DNA of 64,000 nt from Sordaria brevicollis. Its lineage: Eukaryota; Ascomycota; Sordariomycetes; Sordariales; Sordariaceae. Both the position numbers and the translations under genes were made by a program. Location of the stretch: the NCBI GenBank assembly GCA_033439795.1, contig JAUTDP010000015.1, positions 248,001 through 312,000 on the forward strand, written 5' to 3'. The notes beneath the pieces were generated by a model. That model had not been told where the DNA came from, made no database searches, and saw nothing but the letters and a program-made list of their open reading frames with translations. Of this stretch, positions 1-15,277 are shown one piece after another (the first letter of the stretch is position 1; every line of letters begins with the position of its first letter).

Positions 1-1026
1 GGAATGGATCGTGAATTTTAGGTAAGAAAGTGTGATAGGTAAAGCCGATAGACCAATTGGGTATGATGTGGGATGGCGATGGGCGGATGGGTGCTCGTCT
101 ACTTGAAACATCGGACGGAGGTTGTAAAGAGGAGATTGTGCGAGTTGAACAAAATTTCGCTGTCTGCCTGGGCAATTCCCACGTCGCGATGTTGAAATTG
201 TTAGTGCTCGCTATAGCACCTTCCCATTGGCACTTTTCAGGCGCTAAAGGTCCGGATATTCCCGCCTTTCAGCGAGCAATGATAGTGGAAGGTACCGTAC
301 CTATGAATAAAGTAAGCGCGACCCAAAGGAAACGAACTACATAGCAAAATCGCCCGACTGGACGAAGTGGAAGGAACTGAAGACGAAACTTCACATGTCA
401 CAAAAATGGTAATCGCAAGGGTACTAGTTCGACCGTTGCCGGGTCCTTGTTGGTTGTTTGAGATGTTCCTTCCCTCGTTGCTCGTAGGAAATTCATCATT
501 GCAACCATTGAAAGGGAAGGCACATGTCAGCGCCTGAAGTGCACCACTAAAAACACCCCAGTACAATCATCAACGGCCTACGATGACGTCATCATATCAA
601 AAACATCCATCAAGGTGCTACGAAACTCACGAAGACCAGACGGAAGGAGCCATCCCAGGGGGATTTCATGTGATCGTAACTTCCACGGTTAATTGATGCG
701 ATGACAGCCACTTCCGGCTGCTTCCGCTCTTGCCAACCCAATTAGAAATTCAGTCTCTATCACACCTGCCAGGAACAACTGAGACGATCCGGTATTCAAC
801 GGTGATCTCCCTCCAGCCGGCCCGACTCGTATTTTGTCTACATTAACTCCTTCTTCCCACTGACAGTCAATCCTTGTTGGGACTTCCTTCCTTTCACGAT
901 ACTCCGAGTAATACCACGCCAGACTCAACACATACAAAACCCATCCACAAACATCAGTCTTCGGCGACTTTCCTAACGCTCGTCATCTTACTGCCCAACA
1001 TCAAGTCACACAATAGACCACGCAGG
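1..1026. other. Upstream intergenic region, no gene recognised
   Basis: I see no convincing coding frame, RNA gene or repeat here. The last few hundred bases are the presumed promoter and 5' leader of the caleosin gene that starts at 1027. Confidence 0.5.
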
Positions 1027-2075
1027 ATGCCCGTCCAAGTGGTCCCCAGAGACGTCGTGGAGGCCGTCGAAGGCAGACAAGGCGTCAACTTTGCTACCGC
1101 CGTCCCCAAAGCTCCTCCCACGGCCGAGCGTCCCCAAGCAACCGACATCGACGCCATCATCGACAGGCCTAGCATTGCCCGCGCGAACTTGGCCCCCTCA
1201 ACCGAAAAGCCCGAGGGTAGTCGCGAATATGTCGACAGTCTGAACCTCGAGGACTACGTATGTCACCCTACCCCCTTTGCATTCCATTCCCTCATTCTAC
1301 CAACTAACATTCACCCTCCCCTTCCCAGACCGTCCTCCAACAACACGTCATGTTCTGGGACCGCGATAGGGACGGGCAGATCTGGCCCCACGACACCTTC
1401 ATCGGCTTCTACGAGCTAGGCTTCAACCTCTTCTTCTGCCTTCTCGCCACGCTCATCATCAACCTCAACTTCTCGTACCCGACCCGACTCGCCTTCTCCT
1501 ACCTTCCCGACCCTTTTTTCCGCGTATACGTCCCGTCGATCCACAAGGCCAAGCACGGCTCCGACTCGGGAACCTACGATAAGGAGGGGAGGTTCGTCCC
1601 GCAGGCGTTTGAGGACCTGTTCAGCAAGTTCGACAGGGGCAACAAGGGCGCGTTGTCTGCGCGAGAGCTCTGGAGCATAATGTCGGCTAACAGGCTCGCT
1701 GTGGACCCGTTCGGCTGGTTCGCGTCCATTTTTGAGTTTGGCGTGACGTTCTTGTTGGTGCAGAAGGATGGGATGGTAGATAAGGAGGATTTGAGGGGGA
1801 TTTATGATGTGAGTTTGTCTCGTATTTTGATGGCGTCAACAAAGTGCTATGCTAACAAAGGTTCGTGACTATAGGGCTCCATGTTCTGGAGAATCAGAGA
1901 TGCCTACCGCTCGGAGAAGGGATGGAACAAGGGCTTTGGTTTCCACGAGTTCTTTAACTTAAGCCGCGAAGTAGGCCAAGAAGAGCTGGCTAAGAACAGG
2001 AGCAGGTTCCCGCTGTTGGACGGCATCGTGAGCCAGGTTGAGAAGACGTTTCCGCATAAGCTGCGCAAGGCCTGA
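1027..2075 (+). CDS. Caleosin-domain protein (lipid-droplet peroxygenase family)
   Basis: Three exons (1027-1257, 1329-1808, 1875-2075) give 303 residues; both introns have GTATGT/GTGAGT donors and AG acceptors that keep frame. The hallmarks of caleosins are in the usual order. An EF-hand-like loop DRDRDGQIW lies near residues 88-96, just after a conserved His (H83). A hydrophobic segment with a proline-rich turn (FSYPTRLAFSYLPDPFF) follows, then the conserved IHKAKHGSDSG block and a C-terminal GFHEFFN motif. Members of this family bind calcium and, through two conserved histidines, haem; they sit on lipid bodies or membranes and oxygenate fatty acids using hydroperoxides. The start at 1027 gives a hydrophilic N-terminal extension of about 77 residues; an in-frame upstream start would add unrelated residues and is less likely. 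Function is inferred from family only. Confidence 0.88.
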
Positions 2076-3569
2076 ACGAGCACTGTGAAGAAAGGAAATG
2101 AGGCATTGCTGGACAGTCCTCGGCTCTAACCATAAACAACTTCATTAGATGTACAAGCATGACCTAGATCCTAGAAGCACTATAGACGCATGACTACGAT
2201 CAAGAGCATACGCATATGGCATTGAGTTGAACTGAATGAGACGGCGTTTTCCGGCGTTGCACTATCAACCCGTTGATGAAGCCAATGGTACCTTATTAAC
2301 CGGCGGCAACCTTCCACACGGGCTGGTACAGAAAGATGTACAGACGGAAGAACCCAGATCTTTCCTCAATTGCCAATCCAGATGCAACGTCACAAGCTCG
2401 CTAGATATCCCATACCTTGTGTTGAATTGTATTTCACTCAACTAGAAGTTATTCCAAAAGGGAGCCTGAACTGATGTCCGTGGGGTATCCTTCAAAGTCG
2501 CGCGTGGAAAGATTCACCGATCCTCGAGCTACCCGCCGTAGCTCTGTGATGTACATACCTTTAAACTACATATCAGAGACGAGAATTTACCCTGGAATGG
2601 AAGGCGATTTTAAATGGTGGAACAGAAGAAAAGGAACTCCCATGGACCAATTGTGAGCGTCGAGGGAAGGTGCGAACAGTTTGACAACGGGATGCCCGCC
2701 GCGGGAACCCAAGGGAAGACAGGTCGAGTCGGATTCTAGGTACCTCTACCCCTACTTTGTAGACTTCAAGCCCCGATTCGTAAATGCGTGGATGCGACTT
2801 CCAACCTGATTCCATTTTCGGTTCTTCCACACTTATTCTACTTCCGAGACCGGACCTTGACCTGCTATATTCAGTTCCTTCCCCTCACTCACACCTTAAA
2901 GCTAGGTATCTCGTCCTTTCCATGCAAGTACTTAACCTCAACATCAATTTGAGTTTTGCCAGCTTGCTGAACCCGGGCCGGCACCAATGTTCCTCAACAG
3001 CGGCCCGGCCACTCCTTCCTCACGCTTGTCGGATGGACGGGATCTGACTGCGAGCAAATGTTAGTACCTCAAGGTTGTGAGCTCAGCACAGCTCAGCGAA
3101 GCGAAGCGCAATTATTGGAAATACTAGAAAGAAGCGGAAAGTTCACACCAAAGGAATGGCATGCCGGCGTCAAATCCGGAAGGGAATACGCGATTTCACC
3201 GCCCATGCATTGACCTTCATGACTCCCGGGCCCGGTGCTCCGTTATTTCCGGAGTGGGGAAATGGCAAGTAGTTGAAACACCTTTCGGACCTGAAAATAT
3301 ATCGCGGTATTGTAATTGTTCTATTGGGCATCAATTCATTGCTTCGTAGTACTTCGTACTGGCTATCTATCGTAAAACATTACCGGGCCAAGTTTCCTCG
3401 AGACCCATGATGCAATCGGCATCTCGGGTCCGAAAATGAAAGCACCACAAATCCGGCTCCGGGTGTGGGCCTGTGCTTCCCGTGCCCGTATGCCGTATGA
3501 GTATGACGTATTCATCTCCCGGCCCTATCCGGGAATATCTCTTCTCTTCCCCTCTCGGACGCCCATCGC
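2076..3569. other. Intergenic region between convergent genes
   Basis: The caleosin gene and the minus-strand SDR gene converge on this 1.5 kb. Short open frames are present but have neither splice logic nor recognisable composition. I see nothing else supportable. Confidence 0.5.
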
Positions 3570-6421
<2,852 letters not shown>

Positions 6422-8744
6422 ATGACGACCCCTTCACCGCAGACCAAGAAGGCGAAGCCTGCCCTTAAACGAGCTTCAGCATGGCCCTTTCTTTGGTCCT
6501 TGATATATCTCGCCCTCCTTATCGTCCCTTGGGTGCTCACATGCCTGCTGAACAAAGGCAAGTTCCATTACCAAGATTGGAACAAGAAATATGTCTACCA
6601 TAACATCACCTTCGGCGCCCAACCTCGAGATATCACCTACAACACTAGGCTTGCGCACGCCACCGACATCCTCAGCTACATCGCCGCCGTTGCTTCCTTG
6701 CCCCTCATCTTTGCCTTGCTCGCTAGGGCAGCGGCCGTATACTCTCAACGGACAAGCCTCACCAAGCCTTTGTCCGCGAAGCAGTTGTTCAGCTTAGCGG
6801 ATGGAAAGCTCATACGCCGATTGGACAGTTCCTCTCGTGGATCATGGTTGTACTACTTTGGCACATGTCTTATCATTCTTTGTAAGTGCATTCTGTCAAG
6901 AGTCATTCGGACTTTGGGTCTTTGAATACTAACAATACAAAATAGCCGTCATCCAGCTCCCGATCCGCGCAATCTCCGTGCAAAGAGAAACCATTCACAT
7001 AGCTCAAGGCTCTGAACCCACAGGCCGTGAAGGTTGGCAGTTACCAAAGTACGAAAACCCCGGTTTCAACTTACCTACTCCCGACTATCTTTCTGGACAA
7101 TTGATGGGATTCGACCCAACGCCTGATATGCTCCGTGTTGCACCAAGGGACATGGTGGTGGCGAGAGCCCGAAGTGCCATGAAATCGCTTGTGGCTGAGG
7201 AGGTCCTGGTGAGCGCATGGCGAGATGCCAGAGACGACCCCAACTACTACACGGCAAGGCCATTTGCCAGTTCAGTCTCCAAGCACATCAAGACCGGCCT
7301 CTACCGACAGCTCGCAACGCGCATGAACAGTACCTGCCACTGCGAGGAAGCCGAGTTTCCCAGTCAATGCGATGACGGTGGCCTGAATTACAAGAGCGAG
7401 AATCTTACTATTGAATTCTGCGTCGATGGCCTCTTTAAGCAGAACCCGTGGAAACTGGAGCAGTACCAGCGAGAGGACGTTACTGAGGAGTTCTACGTAC
7501 GGGTCAGTGCGGATCAAACAAAATTATATTATGCGCTAAACCAATCGTATCGTTGCACCGGTACCAGCAGTCTCGGTTACTTTGAGCTCGGCAATCACTT
7601 CAACAATGGAGAACATGGCCCATTGATCTCTGCCCCGTACCGGACACCAGAGACTGCAGATCAAGCTGGATTTCACGTCTTTTATGGCAACCTGTAAGTG
7701 ACATCTGGGTCTCGTCAAGATAGCCTTTCCACCTGTTCCACTTGTATACGTCCACTCTCCCCGTCTTATTCCTCCTTGTTCTTGTTGGTATCGGCACTTG
7801 CTAATTGTTGCATTAGACTTAATCCGTATTCGAGCCCTCATATTGTGGACCGATATCCTCCTGTACCTGGCCCTCTTGCTCTTGCCCTACTTGCTCTCTT
7901 CGGGCCGGGGTCGTTCTCACACGTAGCCCAATCAATCAAGTCGGCAGAGGACGAAGTGTCACGCACCCTTTGTAAGACTTTACCATTCCACTTTGCGGAC
8001 TTGGAAGACGATCTGGTGGACAATTACCTTGACGAGGAAGATAAAGACGGCGACATCCATCCATCTGCTTGCTTGGAATATCAGTTCAAGCGAGACCCAG
8101 AAACAGACCGGCCTGTGGACGGAATCGATTGGCACATGAAAAGCAAGTGGCAAGACACGTACCTCCTCAAACTGGTTTCGAGTTTTCTCTCGGGAACTTC
8201 CCGCGGGTACATGTATGCTCCGCCTAGAGACTTTGGTGGTCAGGACGGAAACCCTTGGTTGTCAATGGCAATGCACTTTGCCAATCAAGCCCTACTAGAC
8301 GTGGCAAGCAAGAACACTTTCGTCCTTGACAACCCAAAGTACCAGGCTTTACACCCTACCGCGATTTGGAACATTCCTGGGCTCGAATACAACAAACCAA
8401 GCATCTCTCTCGCCGGCGTCATTGTTGTCAGTGTGTTCCTAGGACTGCAGGTCCTTGGAATCCTGTTCCTGCTGGGATACATCTACAGCACCCCAACCTG
8501 GACGGCCCATCTTGACGCGCTGGCTGTTGCGCGCATTGCACACCAGCTGCCGGATGACGATCAGGCGCTGCTCAAGGAGATTGGGCTACGGCGCGTGAGG
8601 AGCTTCGAAAAAAAGAAGCTCGGGGTTGCTGCTGCCGGCTCGGAAGAAAATGCGGAGGCTGCCGGCGGTGCGGGAGGGAATGCAGAGGTGGCTCCCCCCA
8701 AGTACGAGAGCAGAGCTCCTCTTGTTCTGGAGTCGGCGGTTTAA
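6422..8744 (+). CDS. Orphan membrane protein with four TM segments and a large extracytoplasmic loop
   Basis: Exons 6422-6881, 6946-7693 and 7817-8744 give 711 residues. Intron 1 is GTAAGT...TAG (64 nt) with ACTAAC upstream of the acceptor; intron 2 is GTAAGT...TAG (123 nt) with a CTAAT branch site, and it removes an in-frame TAA. Hydrophobic segments occur near residues 20-42, 78-105 and 140-160. A soluble region of more than 400 residues follows, with several N-glycosylation sequons (NST, NLT, NQS) and paired cysteines (CHCEEAEFPSQC). A last hydrophobic segment (IVVSVFLGLQVLGILFLLGYIY) comes before a charged Ala/Gly-rich tail. The layout suggests a surface protein of the plasma membrane. 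I recognise no catalytic motif or named family. The ATG at 6422 has good context; an in-frame ATG at 6335 would add 29 residues. Confidence 0.75.
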
Positions 8745-10839
8745 CAACATTGTTCACAGCACTGGGCGTTAATTGCCAGGAATGTAATAATGATGGAAAG
8801 AGGGGAACAAACGGAAATGAGATAGATGATTGGACTTGATGATACCCCCCCTTTTGGATTTCATGACAATACAAAGCATTCAACCGTCTTTTCTACCTTT
8901 TCAGCAACCTCAAACAGACCGCTGCAGAAAAAGGGTCGTGTCTGTGTTGTCAAAAAATGCTCATGATCACTTGCATCCCGAACACGCGGTCGTCGTTTCT
9001 CCATGGGGCCAGCATGTGCAAGCAAGTGTGCAAGCAAGTGAGCAAGCAAGCAAGTAAACTCAGCCTCCATCTCAATCTCATTTGCAACGGTTGTGGCTTT
9101 GAACTATTGGAAGATACTTGCCGAACTCCCGAGCCCGTCTGCTCGTCGTCCAACATCCATTCAGGCATTCAACAAAGCCAACAACTCACGAAAAGGGTCA
9201 CAGAAAACATGGACTGAAAAGAAGAAGAAGAAAAAAATGCCTAGGACAAAGCCCATGCCGTGATAGCCGTGACCACAATTCATGATGGACGGTCACTCGT
9301 TCTCGACCTTTCTCATCTCCGCGCTTTTCGCAATCCCAGTCCTCATGATCATGTCAAAAAAGATTTGCTTCAGGGGGACTAGTGGTGGGTGTGTGCATCC
9401 GCACTTTTTGGAGTGTTGCCTGGAAAGTGGATATACACTGATGTGGGTTTGGGGGAGGAGGAAGGGAGGGGGGAATGGAGAGGGCTAAGACGGATTGGGT
9501 ATGCAGGGCATTATCTTTTTCGACGCAGCAGCGCATGTCCGAGCGAAGAGGGCCAACATCAAGAACATTCATCGTTTTTGGAGCTTTCTCAGGGAGTTAG
9601 GCTAGGAACGGGTGTCCTTATTGAAGTTGGCCTGATCCAGATTGAAACGTACCCAGAGATGGGTTTACCGCGAAAGAAACTTTTACTCAGCACCACCACA
9701 GGCAATAAAGGAGGAAAAGGATGATGCTGAGTCGGCCATACCTTAGGGACCGTAGAGGTACCCGGAGATCCAGCCAGTGGCCCTGTGGCCCCTGTGAGAA
9801 ACCCTTGATCGTCGACAACAGCAGCAAAAGCACGCCACAGACACGCCGTTACCATATCATATCGAGTCTAGACTCAACCCCCTGCCTTCCCCTGCTCGGT
9901 CAACCTCTTTTCCTCAGTCTAGCCCAGAAGATACTTAGCTTAATGCCGTTGGCCCTACGACACGTTTTAGCGTGGGCGTTTTTAGTGCTTGGCAGTAGCG
10001 GATGGGCCAGTTACAGGGCTGGAAGACTTTTGGACGGGGGTTGAAGAAGGACTCCATCAAAAAGAACCTCACTTGAAATGAGGGTCTTGATAGTATCGCG
10101 TGCTTTGCTTTTGAGGAGATGGGCTGGGTCTGGGTCTGGAGATATCGGGCTGCTTGGTCCGGACTCCGGAGTAAGGAGGGATCAAGTATTGAAGAAAAAT
10201 GACGAAACAGAGAGTGAGAGAGTGAGAGGGAAAGGGAGGACGAGATGGAGAGAGGGCGGAGAGAGTTGCACGAAGTCGCTAATCTGGATTGTAAGGTGGT
10301 AGGATGTGGGAGGTAGGTGGTAGCAGATCCGGCCCGAACAACCCCCATGTTGAAGAACGAAAGCAGTTGACCGAGCACACGGGGTATGATTGGTGTTTGG
10401 ATAGATACATGGATATCGATTCATTGGATATCAAATTGTATCAATCCAGGAACAAGCAACACCAAAGCAAGCCACTGACGAAAGATGCTGCAAGGTACCA
10501 AGCGGCTCTTGCCCATCATCTCCTCGTGGCTCGTTCATCACAAGGGACTGGAATTCAGGAGACAGAGCAACTCAACAAGGAAAGTGGGAGTCAATCCGGC
10601 CTGCACCGGACCATGTGGGGCCCCGTGGTACCGTCCGGAGAACACAAGGACCGCGAACCGACATCTCGAAAAGTGTCAACGGATGTAAAACGACAAAAGT
10701 GGTCAAGCGGCTAGGCTGCAGTGATCTTTAAGTTGGGCGCTAACTAAACTGGCCGGTTATGTATCAAGGAAAACAACCGAGGCCGGCCGTTGGCGTTATA
10801 CCCAAATCACCCAAACAAACACCGTCCGTGGGCGTCTCA

Positions 10840-10883
<44 letters not shown>

Positions 10884-11698
10884 CTTCTAACGACGGAAGA
10901 TTGTGAAGGGGTTTCGTTCTTGACTCTCACTTAGACTTTGGGGATAAGGCTAGCGTCTGATGAAGTTGCTTGCTAGGACGGGCTAGAGAAAAAGGGACAG
11001 AATTGATAATGGATGCCAAGAAAGAGGTAATGGTCACCTATTCTGCATCAAATCTGCATGTTATCTGTCCAGTCTCTGCAAGACGCCACGGTTCACGATG
11101 GAAGAAAGGGCAGGATACAACGGCATAGCTAACCGAGAATATTCGAGGGAATACCCACTGCCAACGGGATGGATAGTGCAAATTACCGACGAGATGGGAC
11201 GGACTGTGGCTTGGGGGAAGGGAAGTGGAAAGTATGTAGGACGTTGGGGGGTTTAGCTTGGCCGCTTGGATGCACGATACAATCTGACGGGGGGAAGCTA
11301 GTGACGGAAAGGTAGGCTAGTGTTGGTATGGTGTTATCTTCTGGTGTTGGCGTGAAGAACTTGTGTTCCCGTCGTCTTCGGGTTCGAGGGTGGTGGTGGT
11401 ATATAGGACGGGTTTCCCCTGCCTTTCTTGTCGTGACGTGAGGGTTGTTACTGTTGTTGGGTTCAGGTCATTGGGAGGTTTCGAGGCAAAAGTTGAGGTC
11501 ATCAGTCCGGTACATACCAGCAAGGAAGTGAAAGGACGGAGCTGGGTAAGGGCTTTGACTGGACACTGGGATCGGGCTTGAGTCGCTTGGTCCGTACATA
11601 TACAACCCGAGGATATCTTAAGGCAGAGGTTTTCCTACAAAGCCGTTGAGGAAGAGCTTTCCTACCCATAGACGAGTACCTCTTATCACTCGTCAATC
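8745..11698. other. Long intergenic region
   Basis: Nearly 3 kb without a supportable gene. It contains a run of CAAGCAAG-like short repeats near 9016-9056 and a pure CT microsatellite near 10847-10881. The final few hundred bases are the presumed promoter of the GH71 gene. Confidence 0.5.
10847..10881. repeat. CT/AG dinucleotide microsatellite
   Basis: About 17 uninterrupted CT units, preceded by an imperfect CT-rich stretch. It lies in intergenic DNA about 0.8 kb upstream of the GH71 gene. Confidence 0.9.
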
Positions 11699-13549
11699 AT
11701 GATCGTTCCCAAGTCTGTGTTTGCCCATTACATGGTAAGTCCCTCACTTTACTCTTTTTGTCATCTCTTCCTATCATCTCTTCTCCTACTATACCTCTTC
11801 CATCTCTTCCATCTCCTCCCATCGTCATCCCCCTTCTTCCTCCCTTCCGTCATCCTCACTCGTCAATCATCACCAACACTAACACTTCCACACAGGTCGG
11901 CCTAACCCTCAACCAAACCACCGACCAATGGAAACACGACATCCGCCTCGCCTCCGAAGCCTCCATCGACGGTTTCGCCCTCAACATCGGTCCCGCAGAC
12001 CACTACACATACACCTCCTTACACACAGCCTACGAAGCTGCCGCCACCTTCACCAACTTTTCCTTGTTTCTCTCGTTCGACTTTGCTTCTCAACCCGACA
12101 ACAACTGGGACGTGGATTACATCGCCAACCTGACCAACACGTTCAAGGACGAGCCGGCGCAGTTTAAAGTCGATGGGAAGCCGCTGGTGAGCACGTTCGA
12201 GGGCGTGGAGTTTGTGGAAGGGTGGAGGGAGGTGAGGAAAAGGGTGGACGGCGGAATCGTGTTTGTCCCGGACTGGAGCAGTATTGGACCGGAGGGGGTG
12301 AGGGAGAGGGTGGGTGAGGTTGATGGGGCTTGTGAGCTTTACTTTTTTTTTAACCCTTTCCCACATCACATCTTGCTAACGACGACCAAAAGTCTCATTC
12401 GACGCCTGGCCCCGCGCCTCCCAATCCCAACTCACCACCTTCTCCGACGACGGCTACCTCTCCGCCCTTTCCGTTTCTTCCCACCCCTCCTCCAACAGCA
12501 AAACCGCCTCGACAGAAAACAAAATCTACATGATGGGCATCTCCCCCTACTTCTACACCTCCCTCCAGTCCTACAACAAAAACTGGTACTCCCCCTCCGA
12601 CGCCCTCTGGCCTACCCGCTTATCACAGGCCCTCTCCCTCACCCACCCCGGCGGCCACACCCCCGACATGTTGCAAATCATCACCTGGAACGATTTCGCC
12701 GAGTCGCACTACATTTCCGATCTTGTCCCCTCGCAGATTCTGGACGAGGCAAAGGGGTACGTGGATGGTCACGACCACGGTGGATTCCGCGCTGTTCTGC
12801 CCTGGTACGTCGCCGCTTACAAGTTAGGCAAAACTGCCGAGGAAGGGTTGGATGACAAAGATTGGCCGAGGGAGAAGTTGGGCGATGGCGTTGTGGCTGC
12901 TTGGTATCGCACGACTCCCGTTAATGCGACGACGAAGGATGGGCAGATGTGCAGTGATGGCGGGACGAAATGGGGGCAGAATGGCGAGAAGAGCGCCAAG
13001 GAGGCAGTTGAGGAGGATGTGGTTAACGTGTTGGCTGTTGTGAGGAAAGATACCGAGGTGGTGGTTGGTGTGCCTGAGACGGGGAGGAAGGTGGTGATGA
13101 AGGTGAAGAAGGGCGGGCCTAGGTTTATTCAGGTTAGGTTTTACGATCTGGGGTTAGGCCCTGAGAATAAGAAGGGGGGGAAGGTGAAGATTGAGATGAA
13201 TGGGGAGAGTAGGGAAGGTGTGGAGGTTAGGGGGACGTGTGGTGAGAGTGGGGTGGTAAGTTCTTCTTCTTTTGATACTGTTAAAACAGGGATGGTGATG
13301 CTAACGTGGGAATAGCTGAACTTTAACGCTGCGACCGTTTATATCGCTAAGAGCACGCATCCGGATGCTGGAAAGGATGAGTCGGAATCTGGTGGTTCCG
13401 GTTCCGGTTCTGGCTCTGGTTCTGGCAATGGTGGTGGAAACGGTGATGGAGATGATGATGGTGATGAGAACAGTGCTGTGTCAGGAAGCAGTGTCGGCGT
13501 GACTGCCGCTTTGGTAGCTTTCCTTGGGTTTGCATTGGTCAACCTTTAG
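11699..13549 (+). CDS. Glycoside hydrolase family 71 (alpha-1,3-glucanase, mutanase) with GPI-type C terminus
   Basis: Four exons (11699-11734, 11896-12331, 12393-13255, 13316-13549) give 522 residues; all introns are GT-AG and keep frame. The N-terminal VFAHYMVG, the block IDGFALNIG, SLFLSFDFAS, PDWSSIGP and FSFDAWP, and the later MMGISPYFYTS and ITWNDFAESHYI are typical of GH71, whose members hydrolyse alpha-1,3-glucan of fungal walls. After the catalytic domain come a beta-rich C-terminal region and a Gly/Ser/Asp-rich spacer. The protein ends in a hydrophobic tail preceded by small residues (GSSVGVTAALVAFLGFALVN), as expected for GPI anchoring. The first exon codes for only 12 residues and there is no visible signal peptide, which conflicts with the GPI-like tail; an upstream exon may have been missed. 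Likely role: wall remodelling at the cell surface. Confidence 0.88.
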
Positions 13550-14477
13550 TAGGAGTCGAGGGGAAGATTTGTTGGACGATGCTTTTTTTTATGATTCTAA
13601 TGATTGGTTGTTAAAAAGGGGACTTGGTGCAGAACACATAGATGTAGACACTTTGCATGATACCACGATTGCTTGTATATAGTTCGATTCTCCCCGACAA
13701 AGTTCCACTTTACACAAGGACTCTTTTATCCACCCCTGTCTTTCGCTGTTGGGCTGATATGTCAGACCGTGGCACAAGACCGTCTGGCCTCCCGTCAACG
13801 GCCCGCTATCAGCATGCCGCTGTCTGACTGTCATGCAAGCCATCGGCACGGCACTCACGTCAGACACTTTATTTTAACCACACTGCAGTTTTTCGTAACA
13901 TGAACCTAACTTCCTTCCAATGTCAAAGAGAGGTATTGGAAACATATTTCCCCCTGGTATGTCTCTTAATCTGGGAAAATCTTTCCCGCCTTTCAGCCTT
14001 CCTTCTTTAGAGTCCAGACACTGAGGAGTCGGCCATATCTTTATTATGTGGGAATAGTCCCATGGAAAAGGATTACGATTTGAATTTCATGATTTCCAAC
14101 CACTTCCACCATGTAACCTGTGTGGGTTTCAATCATTCCCGATCCAGGGGTGGAAGCCGGACACTAGGCATCTGGGAGCCGGACTGGCGCCGCAAATACA
14201 CCGCCTACAAACACCCAACAACAAAAAGCGCCAAAGATCCATTTACGAGAATGTGCAAAAGGAAGGGCGGGTATTAAAGATTTGACATCGTAACATCATC
14301 ATCAGTTCTTCAATTCCGAGTCTTGAACGTTGCCTGGAAGTAACAGTCCAGAACAACGCGGTATCTCAACTTCTCACGACGCCGTAAACCATCGATCGCG
14401 AAGATTTCCGCAAACGACAGGAAATCAACAAGGACTTACCTGAGCCATAACAGATAAATAACACACTTCTAACCGAG
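13550..14477. other. Intergenic region
   Basis: No gene recognised. It holds the 3' flank of the GH71 gene and the presumed promoter of the next plus-strand gene. Confidence 0.45.
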
Positions 14478-15277
14478 ATGGTATCATCATCATCATCATC
14501 ACCACCACCACCACCACCACCACCCACACGAACACCACTACGGGCTGAACCAAGCCACGAGACACAACAAACTCAACCAAAACCTCCGCCCACGGTAACA
14601 ACAAACAATAAAAAGCACCACCTACGTGTACGATTCCCCGAGGACAATCTTAAGATCACCCCAGCACCTCCTCTCATACAAGTCTCGGGGAAACATCAAC
14701 CATCGGGATCCGCATCAGCACCGGGTGGTGGTCCTCCCTCCCCTTCGCATCCCAATCCACCATCCAGACTTGCCACACCTGCTTCAAAACAACAACCTCA
14801 ACCTCAACAACCTCAAGTATCAAATGGCGCTTTTCCCGAACCAACCTCCTCACATAAACACCTCTTCCCCCTCACCCTCCGCCTCCAGTCCTTCTCTCCC
14901 TCCTCTTCCTATCTTTCCTGCTGTTCACGGTATACACCTCCACCTCACCCCCGTCCTACAACTCCAGCAGGAGCAGCAATGATCCTGAGCGACGGCCGTC
15001 GTGGTCTCCCTACGACAGCAACTACCACGGCCAGGGCCACAACACACCAAACACCCAAACTCCCCAACACCAAACATCCCCCCACATCACCTACATCCCC
15101 TTCTACCTCTCCTCCTCCCTCTCCCTCTTTATCAACCTCTCCATGCTCCTCGTGACATAGCTTACCGGCATCTATTACCCCGGCGAGAAAGCAGCAACAA
15201 AAGCGCAAGGAAGCGGACTAATAGGTCTCTAGGTCTTGGGCGATCTGGTGGGAGCGGGACTGTGCATGTGGGCTTGA
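14478..15277 (+). CDS. Probable membrane protein with Ser/Pro-rich N terminus; exon structure partly resolved
   Basis: From the ATG at 14478 the frame codes for a Ser/Pro/Gln-rich region that contains one ordered-looking patch (RVRFPEDNLKITP). Downstream, a different frame (codons in phase with 14858) becomes protein-like. It has a hydrophobic segment VLLSLLFLSFLLFTVYT, then an Asn/Ser-rich stretch with sequons, and a second hydrophobic segment with ITYIPFYLSSSLSLFINLSMLL. A GTGACA...TCTCTAG intron (15152-15232, branch-like GACTAAT) would remove two in-frame TAGs and extend the second segment into VLGDLVGAGLCMWA before TGA at 15275-15277. An intron joining the two frames must lie between about 14620 and 14888, but no donor there is strong. 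Alternatives are a frameshifted pseudogene or a low-complexity ORF only. I recognise no family. Confidence 0.4.

Noticed and set aside
7694..7723. 30-nt intron in the orphan membrane protein gene, which would expose another hydrophobic stretch (LPVLFLLVLVGIG)
   Set aside because: Too short for a fungal spliceosomal intron; the 123-nt intron ending at 7816 has a CTAAT branch site and keeps frame.
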